A stretch of DNA of 64,000 nucleotides from Montifringilla adamsi. Its lineage: Eukaryota > Chordata > Aves > Passeriformes > Passeridae. The stretch is taken from the NCBI GenBank assembly GCA_017590115.1, contig JAGGNK010003335.1:7627916-7691915 (forward strand). Direction: 5' to 3'. The notes under the pieces were generated by a model. That model ran no database searches. It saw only the letters and a list, made by a program, of their open reading frames with translations, and was not told the origin of the DNA. Positions 52,001 to 59,917 of the stretch are shown in pieces; within the stretch, counting starts at the first letter, position 1; each line of letters begins with the position of its first letter. The translations under genes were made by a program, and so were the position numbers.

Positions 52001-54096
52001 CAGACTCAGCAACAGACCAAATTACCCATCTCAGACAGAAACAGCCAAGCCACTGATAAAGGAGCCACCAAGAGCTTAAGTGCAAGTATTGATGATTTCT
52101 TTGCAGACTAACCTGTACCAGGTAATCTCTGGGCAAAAGAGGCAGGCGAACGTGCTCCATCAGCTTAGCCATGTGCTCTAAGCGAGATTCCTTCTCATAA
52201 TTTATCCAAGAGATAACTGCTTCAAAGACCTACACAGATAAAGTACAATTAAATGGAGAAAAGACAACTTCCTTGCAGAGTCACCCACCCAAAATCAGCA
52301 GCATAGTGATTTTAGAGCATCAGAGGAAGGGGGTGCAAGATCTCTATCAAATGAAAAAGCTGTGACTGCACAGAGCACAGGCAGCACTGTAGCAAAGAGC
52401 TGAGCTGACCATGCATGTTAACAAGCAGCTTCACATCTAGATGTGCTGTATCACTCCCAGAGCTAAGTACATGTCCAGAACAATCATATACTTCTTGGAC
52501 ATTAGCACTGGAAGGCAGCCAGGAAACTTAATGAGCCTGCTGACATTTGCACTGGACATTATTCATGAAATCAGCCACAACAATTACTCCTGATAACAGA
52601 GATCTCCCTCCTCCAGGAGCCTGGCCACATAGTAAAGTCACTACGCTCATATTTAATCACTACACCAGTTCCACCAGCCCCCAGAAACCAAAAAGTCTTG
52701 AGGACAAGATCCCCCCACACACAGGGCAAGCCCTGCCTGCAGCCATGGAGCCTCTGCACTGCCTGCATTTCCCTGCTAAAAATACTCAGATACTCTAGCT
52801 GGGGAACAAGGGCACACCAAGATCTAGTTTTACTTCCAGATCCAGCTGGTTGAGATAAGCATCCAGAGCTGGAGTCCGTGACAAAGTGCTCACAAACAGC
52901 CCCACGGCAGAGCCCTGGCGACGCACAGGCGCAGCAGAAGCCTCCGCTCTGGGCTCCTGTATGAATATGCATGTGCTTATGTAACTGGGAGCCTCACTCA
53001 CAAAAGAAAGGCCTAAAAATGTCACCGGGAGTGGGAAAGGCTTCCTGGAACACCCAGCAAGGCAGGAAGAGGGGCTGATGCAGTCTCGGATGCTGCACAG
53101 CAGGATCTGGATCACTGCAGTGGAGTTTCCACACAGAGACAGAATTAAACTCTGACACATAAGGCACATCTACAGGCAACACTCCCCAAGCTCTCTCACT
53201 GCCCAGTTACCCAGGGGCTGAGCAGAGACCCTGTCTGTCCCATGCTTCCCCCAAAGGCATCCCTGGCCCTTCCCTCCAGCATGCCAGGCAAGCACCCTTG
53301 GTTTCAGCTTCCTTCTGGGGTCACCACACGGTCAGGCCAATTTGCACAGATAATTATTTCTTTCTTTCCATCCCGCCCATCACTCCCCAAGAAACCATTT
53401 TGTTTGGTCCAAGGTCACTAATTTGACAAAATCAACCAAAAATGAGGGCACCATCTTTCAGTCCCCAGTTGTTGCTGGTAAATGTACTTGCAGGAGGCCG
53501 TGGCAGACACATCCTGCCATGAAGGAGATGCAGAGCAGAAAGGGGTTTCTTCCTCTTAGGCTAAACTAGATACTTTTAAAATGCAGTAAAGCACCAGCCT
53601 CATTCCCTGTGCCAACAAAGTTCCTGCTGAACTGTTTGGAATTCAGGACACTGCAATGAGGATTTAAGCAACCCAACAGGGAGTGGTGTAATCAAACCAC
53701 AGCAAATGCTGAGGAAAATAAATACTGCAGAGCTTTTAAGTATTTTTAAATTAAAATAAATAAGCAAACAAACATTTTAACTTTGGCTATGAGGCCTTTA
53801 AAGTAGAAACTGGGTTCTGAGATTTTTTAATTGCAAATGAGTGTGGAAGAAGGATAAAGCAAATGTTTAGCCGACAAACAGGCTTTTCATTAACCTCTTC
53901 TGCACAAAGGCTGAGCTGCAGAACAGGTCACAGGGCTGGGACATACCCAGCTACAGGTCAGGAGGACAGTGAACAAGTCTAAAGGAAGGTAAGGCAACAG
54001 GAATATGCACTAGGAATAAGCTGCTTCCTCAGTGCTGGCGTCCACTCCTGAGTCAGGCAAGCACTAATGCTTCCCTGCTGGGCCTACTCTAAAAAT

Positions 54097-54142
<46 letters not shown>

Positions 54143-57100
54143 CAGATTCTGGCACCTTCCATTGGCTCTGATTCCTAATTTCAGAGAAGGGAAAAAGGCT
54201 TTAATCCAAGACAGCAATATCTCCATTTAAAGGCCACATCTGTTTCCAGTCCTGCCGTGCCCGCTGCAGACCCCGAGCAGCTGCTGCCGCTCCCCCGCGA
54301 CCCTCCAGCCATGCAGGACCTGCTGCCAGGGTGGGATGGGCAAAGCAGTTGCCCACACAGCTTGATTTAGAGCTGAAGTAGCAGCTGGCACCTGCCTGGC
54401 TGCAGGAGCAGTCCCGAGCTTGGGAGAAGTAAATTTCCCACTCTGTGGAGGAGAAGGGTAAAAGCCTGGAATATCTCCTCTCTGCATACTGCCTAAGGAA
54501 GGAGCAAGCCCAGACATTTTCCCAGTCTCTTCAGCCAAAAATCCATTTGTTAGAGACTCCCAAGAGTGAGGGCCAAACCTTGCATCAGCTTCTGCTGCAT
54601 GTCAGCAGCATGAGACAATGAATCAATTACCAGACTCTGCATAGAAACCCCAATCCAAAAAATCCCAACCCTCTAAAATATTTCTTTAGCCACTGTTCTG
54701 AGTTGGCAGGAGACCATTTTCAAGTCCCCCCACTTCATACATCTTTAGTAAATAACAAATAATTATTATTTTTATATTGTTTTTTACCTTGCAAACAGTA
54801 AAAAGATCCAATTAGGTCAGGTACAGAAAACATTAGCAAAACTGTCTTCCACTGTAGTGTACTCAGCTATAGCAAAAAGAGCAAGCAGGGACAACAAACC
54901 TCTGCTCTATTCTGAAAGGGCCTGTGTAACTGCAGAGGCTGGTACAACAAGGCGGACAGAAGAGAAAGGAGAAGAATCTTGGAGTGATGAGAAAATGCTG
55001 TCACCACTTGACAATTAAAATAGATTTCTGTGCTAGCAGAGAATTTTTGTCATCCTGATGGCCTAGGGGTATAAATAAGCCAAAATTGGTGAAGATAAGG
55101 ATATATTTTATTAAGCCAATTGGTATTAGTTGTGGGGTGGCAGAGGAAGGGGAGAACACACAAATTCCTGAGGCATTCCAAGAGCAATTCTCCCTCCCTG
55201 ATCCTGGCAGAACTTGGCTCTAACACATCTCAGTGATCCAGGGATGGCAGTGCTCTGGCTCACAGGCACAGAACATGTATGAGACACAGCAAGAAGAGGA
55301 ACAAGAAAGCTCCTTGTGAAATCTGGCTGTGACAATTAAGCTGCCAGATTTCTGAAATATTTTGCACATGCATACACACAGATATACGTGTGCATGTAGG
55401 ACTGGTATACACATATATATATACTTTCATATAATTTGTTTTATAATATCTATCTCAAGCATTAGCAGATAGGAAGAATAAAAGTGAGGAAAACAGCTTG
55501 TCTGTCACGAAGTTAACATGAAACAGCAGCCTAGGAATCTGTCCTCAATTTCCAGCACTTCTTTGAACTCCAGCACATTTCATGCTTATGTTCTATTCCC
55601 ATTTTCTGCCTTTCTCCTGTTATTCAGGTCTGTTGTTTTGAACGTGCAACTTATGCTTACATTTCCTTCCACGGCCTTGCATTCTCAACAATCTTTTCTT
55701 TTACAAGTTCTTTTACAGTCAGCTAAAGAAATACTGGGTTTGATTGTGTAAAGCTCAGATGAGGGAAGGAGCATTTTGATTCCCCTGGGCACAAGGCCAA
55801 TAAAAGCTTTTGAACAATGCTTCACAGGACTGGAAAAAATTGGTTACTAAACTTGCACTTCCCTTTGCAGGCTGCTTGGCTCAGGCAGAGGGATTCTGCT
55901 GTGAGTTGGTGCCATTTGCTGTTTCCCTTGCTGGCCCTGCCCCAGTGGCACCTCGCAGCCCCACGCCTGCGGGAACGCGCCCGGAGGCTCCGAGTTCGCT
56001 GGCTCAGGATCAGCAGGGAGCACCCCTGAGCCCACACCTCACATGGAACAGGATTTCTGGAGAGTTTTACAGTGCCTCTGGGCCCAAGCACTTGTGTGTG
56101 CGCAGCCCAGAGGGGCTGAGCAGGAGAAGAGCACATGTGAGGATGTGCAGCACCACCACACCCAGGACCAGCCCCAGCCCACCCAAATGCAGACACCCAG
56201 TAAGGGCCCTGAAGTTACAAACCACACAACCCTCAAGCTCTTCTGTGGCCTCCCACAAGTGACCATTTACATTTAGGAACATGGTTTAGTGGCGGACCTG
56301 GCAGTGCTGTGTTAGTGGTCGAACTCAATGATCTTAAATGTCTTTTCCAACCTCACTGATTCTGTGACTTTACAATCTCCCCACAGTGACAATTTGGAGA
56401 TGAGCTGAACAACTGGAGGCACGTGCCTGTCCCCAGGAACCTGCAGCAGGTCACACAAGAAACTCAGACCAGAGAATGGGGCTGGAGTTCACCAAACACC
56501 ATAAACACTGCTCACCCTGCTCCCCAGGACTCCAGACTACACAAGATGTGCTGAACGTTTCAACACAAAAACAGTATTAACCAGTGCCTTTTTCCCTTTT
56601 TTTATTAAAAACACTGAAGATACTAGAAAAATACTTCCTTCCTTCCTTTTGGTTCTGGGCTTCCTTTTGTTTTTCTAGCCAACATGCAACAGAAGCCAAT
56701 ATTCCTCCCCTGCCTAATGAAATTCACTTTTTTTTTGAGGTTTTACAGCAGGTATTAAATGCTTTACACAACAGTAGATGGGAGTTTCTTAGTTTTCCAG
56801 AGAGGGAAAGTAGTTGGTTCTGAGCCCCAGGGCTTTTAGCGTGATATGGATCTGAGAGTCATAACTTCCTGCAAAGAACAACCAAGTGAAGGTCATTTTT
56901 ATGTGCTTTTAGGATTCACATTATTTTAATTTTCCTTTCCACATGATCTCTGTTGGAGAATGGCCCCTAAGGAGCATATCATGATAACAGTTCCTGGTGT
57001 AAGAACTAGAAACATTCCAGCATTCTTACATTCAGTCTTGCTATACAATTTACTGTACCTTTTCTTCAGAGGAGACTGTGAGCTTGTCACTTGATATTAA

Positions 57101-59917
57101 ACTGCAAACCTGGTCCAGACTAAGGCTAAGAAATTCTTCTCCTAGCATCACCTCAGGGAAGTGCTGCTCTGTTCAACAAACGAAAAGGGGGAACAGAAAA
57201 TTATAATGAAATCCATGTTTTCAGTCAGTGGCAGGACCACAGCGTGAGAGAACAGCTCTGAGCACCCAAGACAGACCCACAGCAGCTGTGAGTGGAGCAC
57301 AGACAGAAACCACCCCCAGAGCAGGATAAAGAAACCTCATGTTATTTCAAGCAGCACCAGCCCCATGAAATTCTTTCATAAATGATACTAAACTTTCTGA
57401 AAAGCCACTGAGACTATTCCAGTGGCAAATACAGTTAGAAGTGGCAATTGAGACAAGGGCCAATATACAAAGTAGTAAATAACCTGGCCACCACAGCATC
57501 CACCTCCCCAGTAGTTTTCCCCTTTCCACTTAAGCCTACAATTGTACATATTACTATTTCTCCCTTTTTTGCCTCCAGATCCCTCTATACTGTAACTCTG
57601 GGAGCCACTTGAAAACAAAAAGCATGAATATAACCCCAAACTGGAAGAATTACGACTGAGCATCATCAAATCTGTCAAGCTTTATATCTAGCCAAAAGGC
57701 ACAAAAAATAAGCACTTCCTAAAAAATAATTTCTAGGTCAAATATGTCATTAGCCATCTGCAGCAATTTTAATTTTGCAAGAATTTCTTACATATACTGC
57801 CAATTTAATCTCACCTGTCACTTGCTAAGTCCCATTTATCTTTGGCTGAATTACAGAAATGAATCTCAGACACTTTATCTGAAGCAGCTTCTTTCAATTT
57901 CTAATTCTGTAGCTTTGAGAAGCTCAGACTCCTGTATCCAAAAAGCTCTCTCTGCAGCAAGATCTGCCTCGAGTTTTCACATCTGCAAAGTGCTTTGCCT
58001 GACAAAAAGCAGCACCACAGGGACATGAGCTGACATAACTTCCAGAGAGGAGATTTTTGGAGCCCCTGAACAACCCCTCACCACAGCTGCTGCTGCAGAG
58101 TTTGACTCTGGACTTGGACACCCCAGTCACAGACCCTCCTTGCTCTACTGAGGACCAAAACCCCACAGCTAAGCCAAAGGCTCTGATTAAAAATAGCAGA
58201 ATGCGGATAAAATATAATACTCTGTTATGCTGGAAACATACATATGATCTAATGAACTCTTTAGGTCTCAAATATTTAAGAGGCAGGAAACACTCCCCAC
58301 ATAATAAGCTGGATGTACTCTGACTTCTGGGCAAAATCTCATATTCATTCATTCTGGACTTGCATCTGGCAGCAGAAAGGTATTTGATCTCTCATTATTA
58401 GTTGGAAGCAAGGAAGAATATTTACTGATTTTAATAAAGGAACTGGTGCCTGCATCAAGGAGGCTCCTTCACCTACTAAAGTTATCCATTGGCCAGAACT
58501 CAGCATTTCTCAAGTAACTGAGCTCATGCATGCATGGACTCTTGAGCTTGGGGACTTCTGTCTTGGTTTAAGGCTGTTACATAAACAACATAGTGAAAAG
58601 AATTTTAATGGCATTTTTATTAATGGAGTTCCATTAACATTACATGGGCTGCTGTACTAACTGGGACCGACGAAGGCCAATAAAACAACAAAGCAGACCT
58701 TCTAATTGCCAAACAACCAAATAAATATACAGTGAATGCACTGCTTGTTGGGTTAAAGATTAAACAGGGCCTGGAAACAAGGATAATGAGATATTACAAG
58801 CAAGCTTTTATACAATTAACCATTCCTTCCAGGGTACCTTTTTCTCCAGGGGATAATACAGCCAGAGCAGCTGAAAAGGTTTTAGTTTTATTTGCAGGAG
58901 AATAGGGGAGGACTCAGTGGATACATTTTTATTCCACTGAGCCTACTTAGGGTCCAATTAAGGACAAAACTGTAAAAAGGAAAATGTTGCAGGACAGAGC
59001 AGGTGCTCTGGGAAAGAGCAGGTGTATGTGTCCCTATACAGATTATCAGAAAACAGAAAAACAAACTGGGAGAAAACTATCAGCTTCTCCCAAGCAGAGG
59101 TCAAGGGCAACTCTGCTGGAGGAGACTGGAAAGTGCTGGGCAATTCAGAGCTTGAGGCTGGCTGAAAAAGCTTTACATTTATGATGTAGAGGAGAAATGC
59201 TGAAAGCCATTGCCTGCACCTACTTACTGCAACCAAACACATCCACTCCCAAAGAAACATGAGCCCTTGGGGTAAGGGGCCATTGCTGCACAGATCAGAG
59301 CCTCAGACTGCATGGCAATTTTAGCTGAGTGCTCCAGCTCCCACCCCAGGATTTAACTTTGCTCAGTGCTGTTTATTCCCACAATGGAAATGTCCAGCAG
59401 TGCCTGCTGCTCTCCCAGGGCAGGGTCCATGGGAAGGACACCAGCACCAACACTGAGCTGTTCAACAGGCACACCAAGAGCTTGCTAGGATCACACTCAG
59501 GAACTGTTTTGTGGCCTGAGATCCAGAGGATCAAACTTTTTTACTTCCCAAACTCCTCCTTTTTTACCTCCTAAGGTGCTCCCCTGTGACCAAACCACAT
59601 TTCACAACCTGCAGCACCACTGAATTAAACAAAGCATTCCCTTCCTGTTTGAATAGCAGAAATCTGAAGAGACCAAGCAGGACTCCAAGCTGCTGTGCCT
59701 GGAGGCAGGGTGAGCTGCAGAGCCAGACCCCCTCCCCTCTCACCCCTCCCTCACCTGCGTAGGCGTTGGCCTGCTGCAGCAGCTCGCTGCAGGCGTGCAC
59801 ATCAGCGAAGGCGCGGATGCCAAGGCAGTTCGTGGGGTGCAGCTGGGACTGCAGGAAGTCACAGCAGTTTTTTCTAACATCCATCAGTTGCAATAAACTG
59901 GCAGCTGGCAACAAAAC
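39989..59917 (-). CDS. KLHL3: KLHL3, kelch-like family member 3 (3' part, 11 exons, 5' end outside window)
   Basis: KLHL3 is a substrate adaptor of the CUL3-RING ubiquitin ligase. Its kelch propeller binds the acidic motif of WNK kinases and sends them for degradation, which limits NaCl cotransporter activity in the kidney. Coding exons, in gene order on the minus strand: 59917-59755, 57168-57059, 52229-52113, 51147-50998, 48450-48333, 47599-47402, 46616-46515, 44017-43889, 40753-40613, 40402-40259, 40017-39989. They sum to 1401 bases, which is 466 codons plus TGA, equal to human residues 122-587 with no gap. The BACK domain is followed by six kelch blades. All introns are GT-AG. KLHL2 is the closest paralog; the WTLLP segment in blade six and the VAVIHK tail point to KLHL3. 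About 16 residues differ from human as I recall it. The BTB domain and start codon are not in the window. Confidence 0.96.
40259..40402 (-). CDS. KLHL3: KLHL3 coding exon: kelch blade 6 (residues 531-579)
   Basis: The exon is 144 bases, phase 1-1, with a GTAAAC donor. It encodes [19 protein letters not shown], then [18 protein letters not shown] and STGRSYA. The acceptor reads TGCTTTGAG, with an unusual G before the AG; it is the only position that keeps the frame and the VCAVNG start. Ser560, Ser569 and Ser570 differ from human Val, Thr and Asn as I recall them. Confidence 0.95.
40613..40753 (-). CDS. KLHL3: KLHL3 coding exon: kelch blade 5 (residues 484-531)
   Basis: The exon is 141 bases, phase 1-1, with a GCTTGGCAG acceptor and a GTAACC donor. 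It encodes [19 protein letters not shown] and ends [11 protein letters not shown]. Arg528, the most frequently mutated dominant PHAII residue and a direct WNK contact in mammals, is conserved. Leu491 replaces a glutamine in human as I recall it. Confidence 0.96.
40754..43888 (-). other. KLHL3: KLHL3 intron between blade 4 and blade 5 exons
   Basis: A 3.1-kb phase-1 intron. It holds the CR1 3' end at 42295-42441 and otherwise unique sequence. No nested gene recognised. Confidence 0.9.
42295..42441 (+). mobile_element. CR1 LINE 3' end fragment in KLHL3 intron
   Basis: The sequence contains CCTGGGAGTGTTCAAAAAACG, GATGTGGCACCTGGGGACAT, CAGTGCTGGGTTAACAG, TTAAAGGTCTTTTCCAATC and ends ATTATGATTCTATAAA. 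These are the canonical final 150 bases of a CR1 element. It lies antisense to KLHL3 in the intron between blades 4 and 5. Confidence 0.85.
43889..44017 (-). CDS. KLHL3: KLHL3 coding exon: kelch blade 4 (residues 441-484)
   Basis: The exon is 129 bases, phase 1-1, with a GTGTTGCAG acceptor and a GTACTG donor. It encodes [20 protein letters not shown] and ends [12 protein letters not shown]. The VGGYDG turn, the NEWTYV strand and the RR pair are the blade pattern. Thr471 replaces an isoleucine in human as I recall it. Like the 47402-47599 exon, it is rich in CpG. Confidence 0.96.
44018..46514 (-). other. KLHL3: KLHL3 intron between blade 3 and blade 4 exons
   Basis: A 2.5-kb phase-1 intron of unique sequence. 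No repeat or nested gene recognised. Confidence 0.9.
46515..46616 (-). CDS. KLHL3: KLHL3 coding exon: kelch blade 3 (residues 407-441)
   Basis: The exon is 102 bases, phase 1-1, with a TTAACTAG acceptor and a GTAAGA donor. It encodes [19 protein letters not shown] followed by [14 protein letters not shown]. Arg431, Ser432 and Ser433 are kept; in mammals this loop touches the WNK peptide, and phosphorylation of Ser433 blocks binding. Ser410 is also kept. The sequence matches human as I recall it with no difference. Confidence 0.95.
46617..47401 (-). other. KLHL3: KLHL3 intron between blade 2 and blade 3 exons
   Basis: A 785-base phase-1 intron. Its acceptor end is TTAACTAG, behind a T-rich tract on the sense strand. 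Nothing else recognised. Confidence 0.9.
47402..47599 (-). CDS. KLHL3: KLHL3 coding exon: kelch blade 2 and start of blade 3 (residues 341-407)
   Basis: The largest kelch exon is 198 bases, a phase 1-1 exon with a TTTCCTCAG acceptor and a GTACGT donor. It contains [31 protein letters not shown] and [13 protein letters not shown], so it carries two VGG turns. Leu387, a human disease position, is present. The exon is locally rich in GC and CpG compared with its introns. Asn348 and Ala370 differ from human His and Val as I recall them. Confidence 0.96.
47600..48332 (-). other. KLHL3: KLHL3 intron between blade 1 and blade 2 exons
   Basis: A 733-base phase-1 intron. It contains a purine-rich stretch on the plus strand (48020-48220), pyrimidine-rich on the sense strand. 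No element recognised. Confidence 0.9.
48333..48450 (-). CDS. KLHL3: KLHL3 coding exon: kelch blade 1 (residues 302-341)
   Basis: The exon encodes [19 protein letters not shown] and ends ELPSRRCRA plus one base of the next glycine codon. It enters in phase 0 after a CCCTCTGCAG acceptor and leaves in phase 1 at a GTAAAG donor. The diglycine (residues 307-308), the tyrosine and tryptophan spacing and the RR near the end are the kelch blade signature. Gln309 and Ala340, both positions of human PHAII mutations, are conserved. Glu325 and Val330 are conservative changes. Confidence 0.95.
48451..50997 (-). other. KLHL3: KLHL3 intron between the BACK-kelch linker exon and blade 1
   Basis: A 2.5-kb phase-0 intron. 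It holds a possible old repeat at 49083-49190; the rest is unique. A 152-codon plus-strand frame at 49073-49531 overlaps open frames in other phases and is not supported as a gene. Confidence 0.9.
49083..49190 (+). repeat. Possible old interspersed repeat fragment
   Basis: CACTCTGCTGGATCAGGCTC followed by GGTTCATCCAGTCCCAGACTC resembles a short repeat phrase seen in bird and reptile genomes (a CTGGATCAG core followed by CATC-AGTCC). The match is from memory and the copy is diverged. Family not assigned. Confidence 0.35.
50998..51147 (-). CDS. KLHL3: KLHL3 coding exon: end of BACK domain and linker to kelch propeller (residues 252-301)
   Basis: The exon is 50 codons, phase 0 at both ends, with a TGTTCTCAG acceptor and a GTAAGC donor. 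It begins [17 protein letters not shown] and ends [11 protein letters not shown]. The middle [12 protein letters not shown] is the conserved end of the BACK domain, and the basic PRTKPRTP stretch is the hinge before the propeller. Gln284 replaces a leucine in human as I recall it. Confidence 0.95.
51148..52112 (-). other. KLHL3: KLHL3 intron inside BACK domain
   Basis: A 965-base phase-0 intron of unique sequence. Nothing else recognised. Confidence 0.9.
52113..52229 (-). CDS. KLHL3: KLHL3 coding exon: BACK domain (residues 213-251)
   Basis: The exon is exactly 39 codons, phase 0 at both ends, with a CTGTGTAG acceptor and a GTTAGT donor. It encodes [19 protein letters not shown] and ends [12 protein letters not shown]. 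The VFEAVISW and LLPRDYL motifs are typical of the second half of BACK domains in kelch-like proteins. Ser227 replaces a threonine in the human protein as I recall it. Confidence 0.95.
54100..54139. repeat. 40-base homopolymer T run (A run on KLHL3 strand)
   Basis: Forty consecutive T on the plus strand, flanked by AAAAATAAC on the left and AATCAGATTCTGG on the right. It is by far the longest homopolymer in the window and lies in the 4.8-kb KLHL3 intron. It may be the A tail of a retrocopy oriented with the gene, a slipped microsatellite or partly an assembly artefact. Confidence 0.95.
55408..55425. repeat. Short (AT)n microsatellite
   Basis: ACACATATATATATAC in the KLHL3 intron, next to other CA- and TA-rich words (ACACACAGATATACGTGTGC). 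It is short and probably only mildly variable. Confidence 0.7.
56275..56368 (+). mobile_element. CR1 LINE 3' end fragment in KLHL3 intron
   Basis: The sequence reads ATGGTTTAGTGGCGGACC, CAGTGCTGTGTTAGTGG, AACTCAATGATCTTAAATG, TCTTTTCCAACCTCACTGAT and ends TTCTGTGAC. It is a short CR1 3' end, antisense to KLHL3, in the 4.8-kb intron inside the BACK domain. Confidence 0.8.
57059..57168 (-). CDS. KLHL3: KLHL3 coding exon: BACK domain (residues 176-212)
   Basis: The exon encodes [19 protein letters not shown] and ends KLTVSSEEK. It completes the glutamate codon split by the previous phase-1 intron and ends in phase 0. The acceptor is GTTGAACAG and the donor GTACAG. The helix-rich sequence with an LSLDQV core is the usual middle of a BACK domain. 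At 110 bases it is too short to be found by open-frame length alone and was placed by continuity of the protein. Confidence 0.94.
57169..59754 (-). other. KLHL3: KLHL3 intron between first two visible exons
   Basis: A 2.6-kb phase-1 intron. The block 58560-58900 is AT-rich, holds an eight-base inverted repeat at 58620-58637, and looks more like regulatory DNA than the rest. No interspersed element recognised. Confidence 0.9.
59755..59917 (-). CDS. KLHL3: KLHL3 coding exon: end of BTB extension and start of BACK domain (residues 122-175)
   Basis: The exon reads [13 protein letters not shown], then [19 protein letters not shown], and ends ANAYA. It starts in phase 0 after a TTTGCAG acceptor and ends in phase 1 at a GTGAGG donor. 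[13 protein letters not shown] is the hallmark start of a BACK domain, which together with the BTB domain forms the CUL3-binding 3-box. Cys164, mutated in some human PHAII families, is present. Bird-specific residues compared with human as I recall it are Lys137, Ala163, Ser165 and Glu166. This is the most upstream exon visible in the window. Confidence 0.95.

Larger units (their letters stand above)
52230..57058 (-). other. KLHL3: KLHL3 intron inside BACK domain, 4.8 kb
   Basis: A phase-0 intron that holds the 40-base homopolymer at 54100-54139, a GC-rich 103-codon minus-strand frame beside it (54227-54538), a small AT repeat at 55408-55425 and the CR1 end at 56275-56368. Confidence 0.9.

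Noticed and set aside
55810..56282. Several overlapping frames of 70-150 codons on both strands in a KLHL3 intron
   Set aside because: The patch is locally GC-rich, with many frames open at once and no domain. Composition effect.
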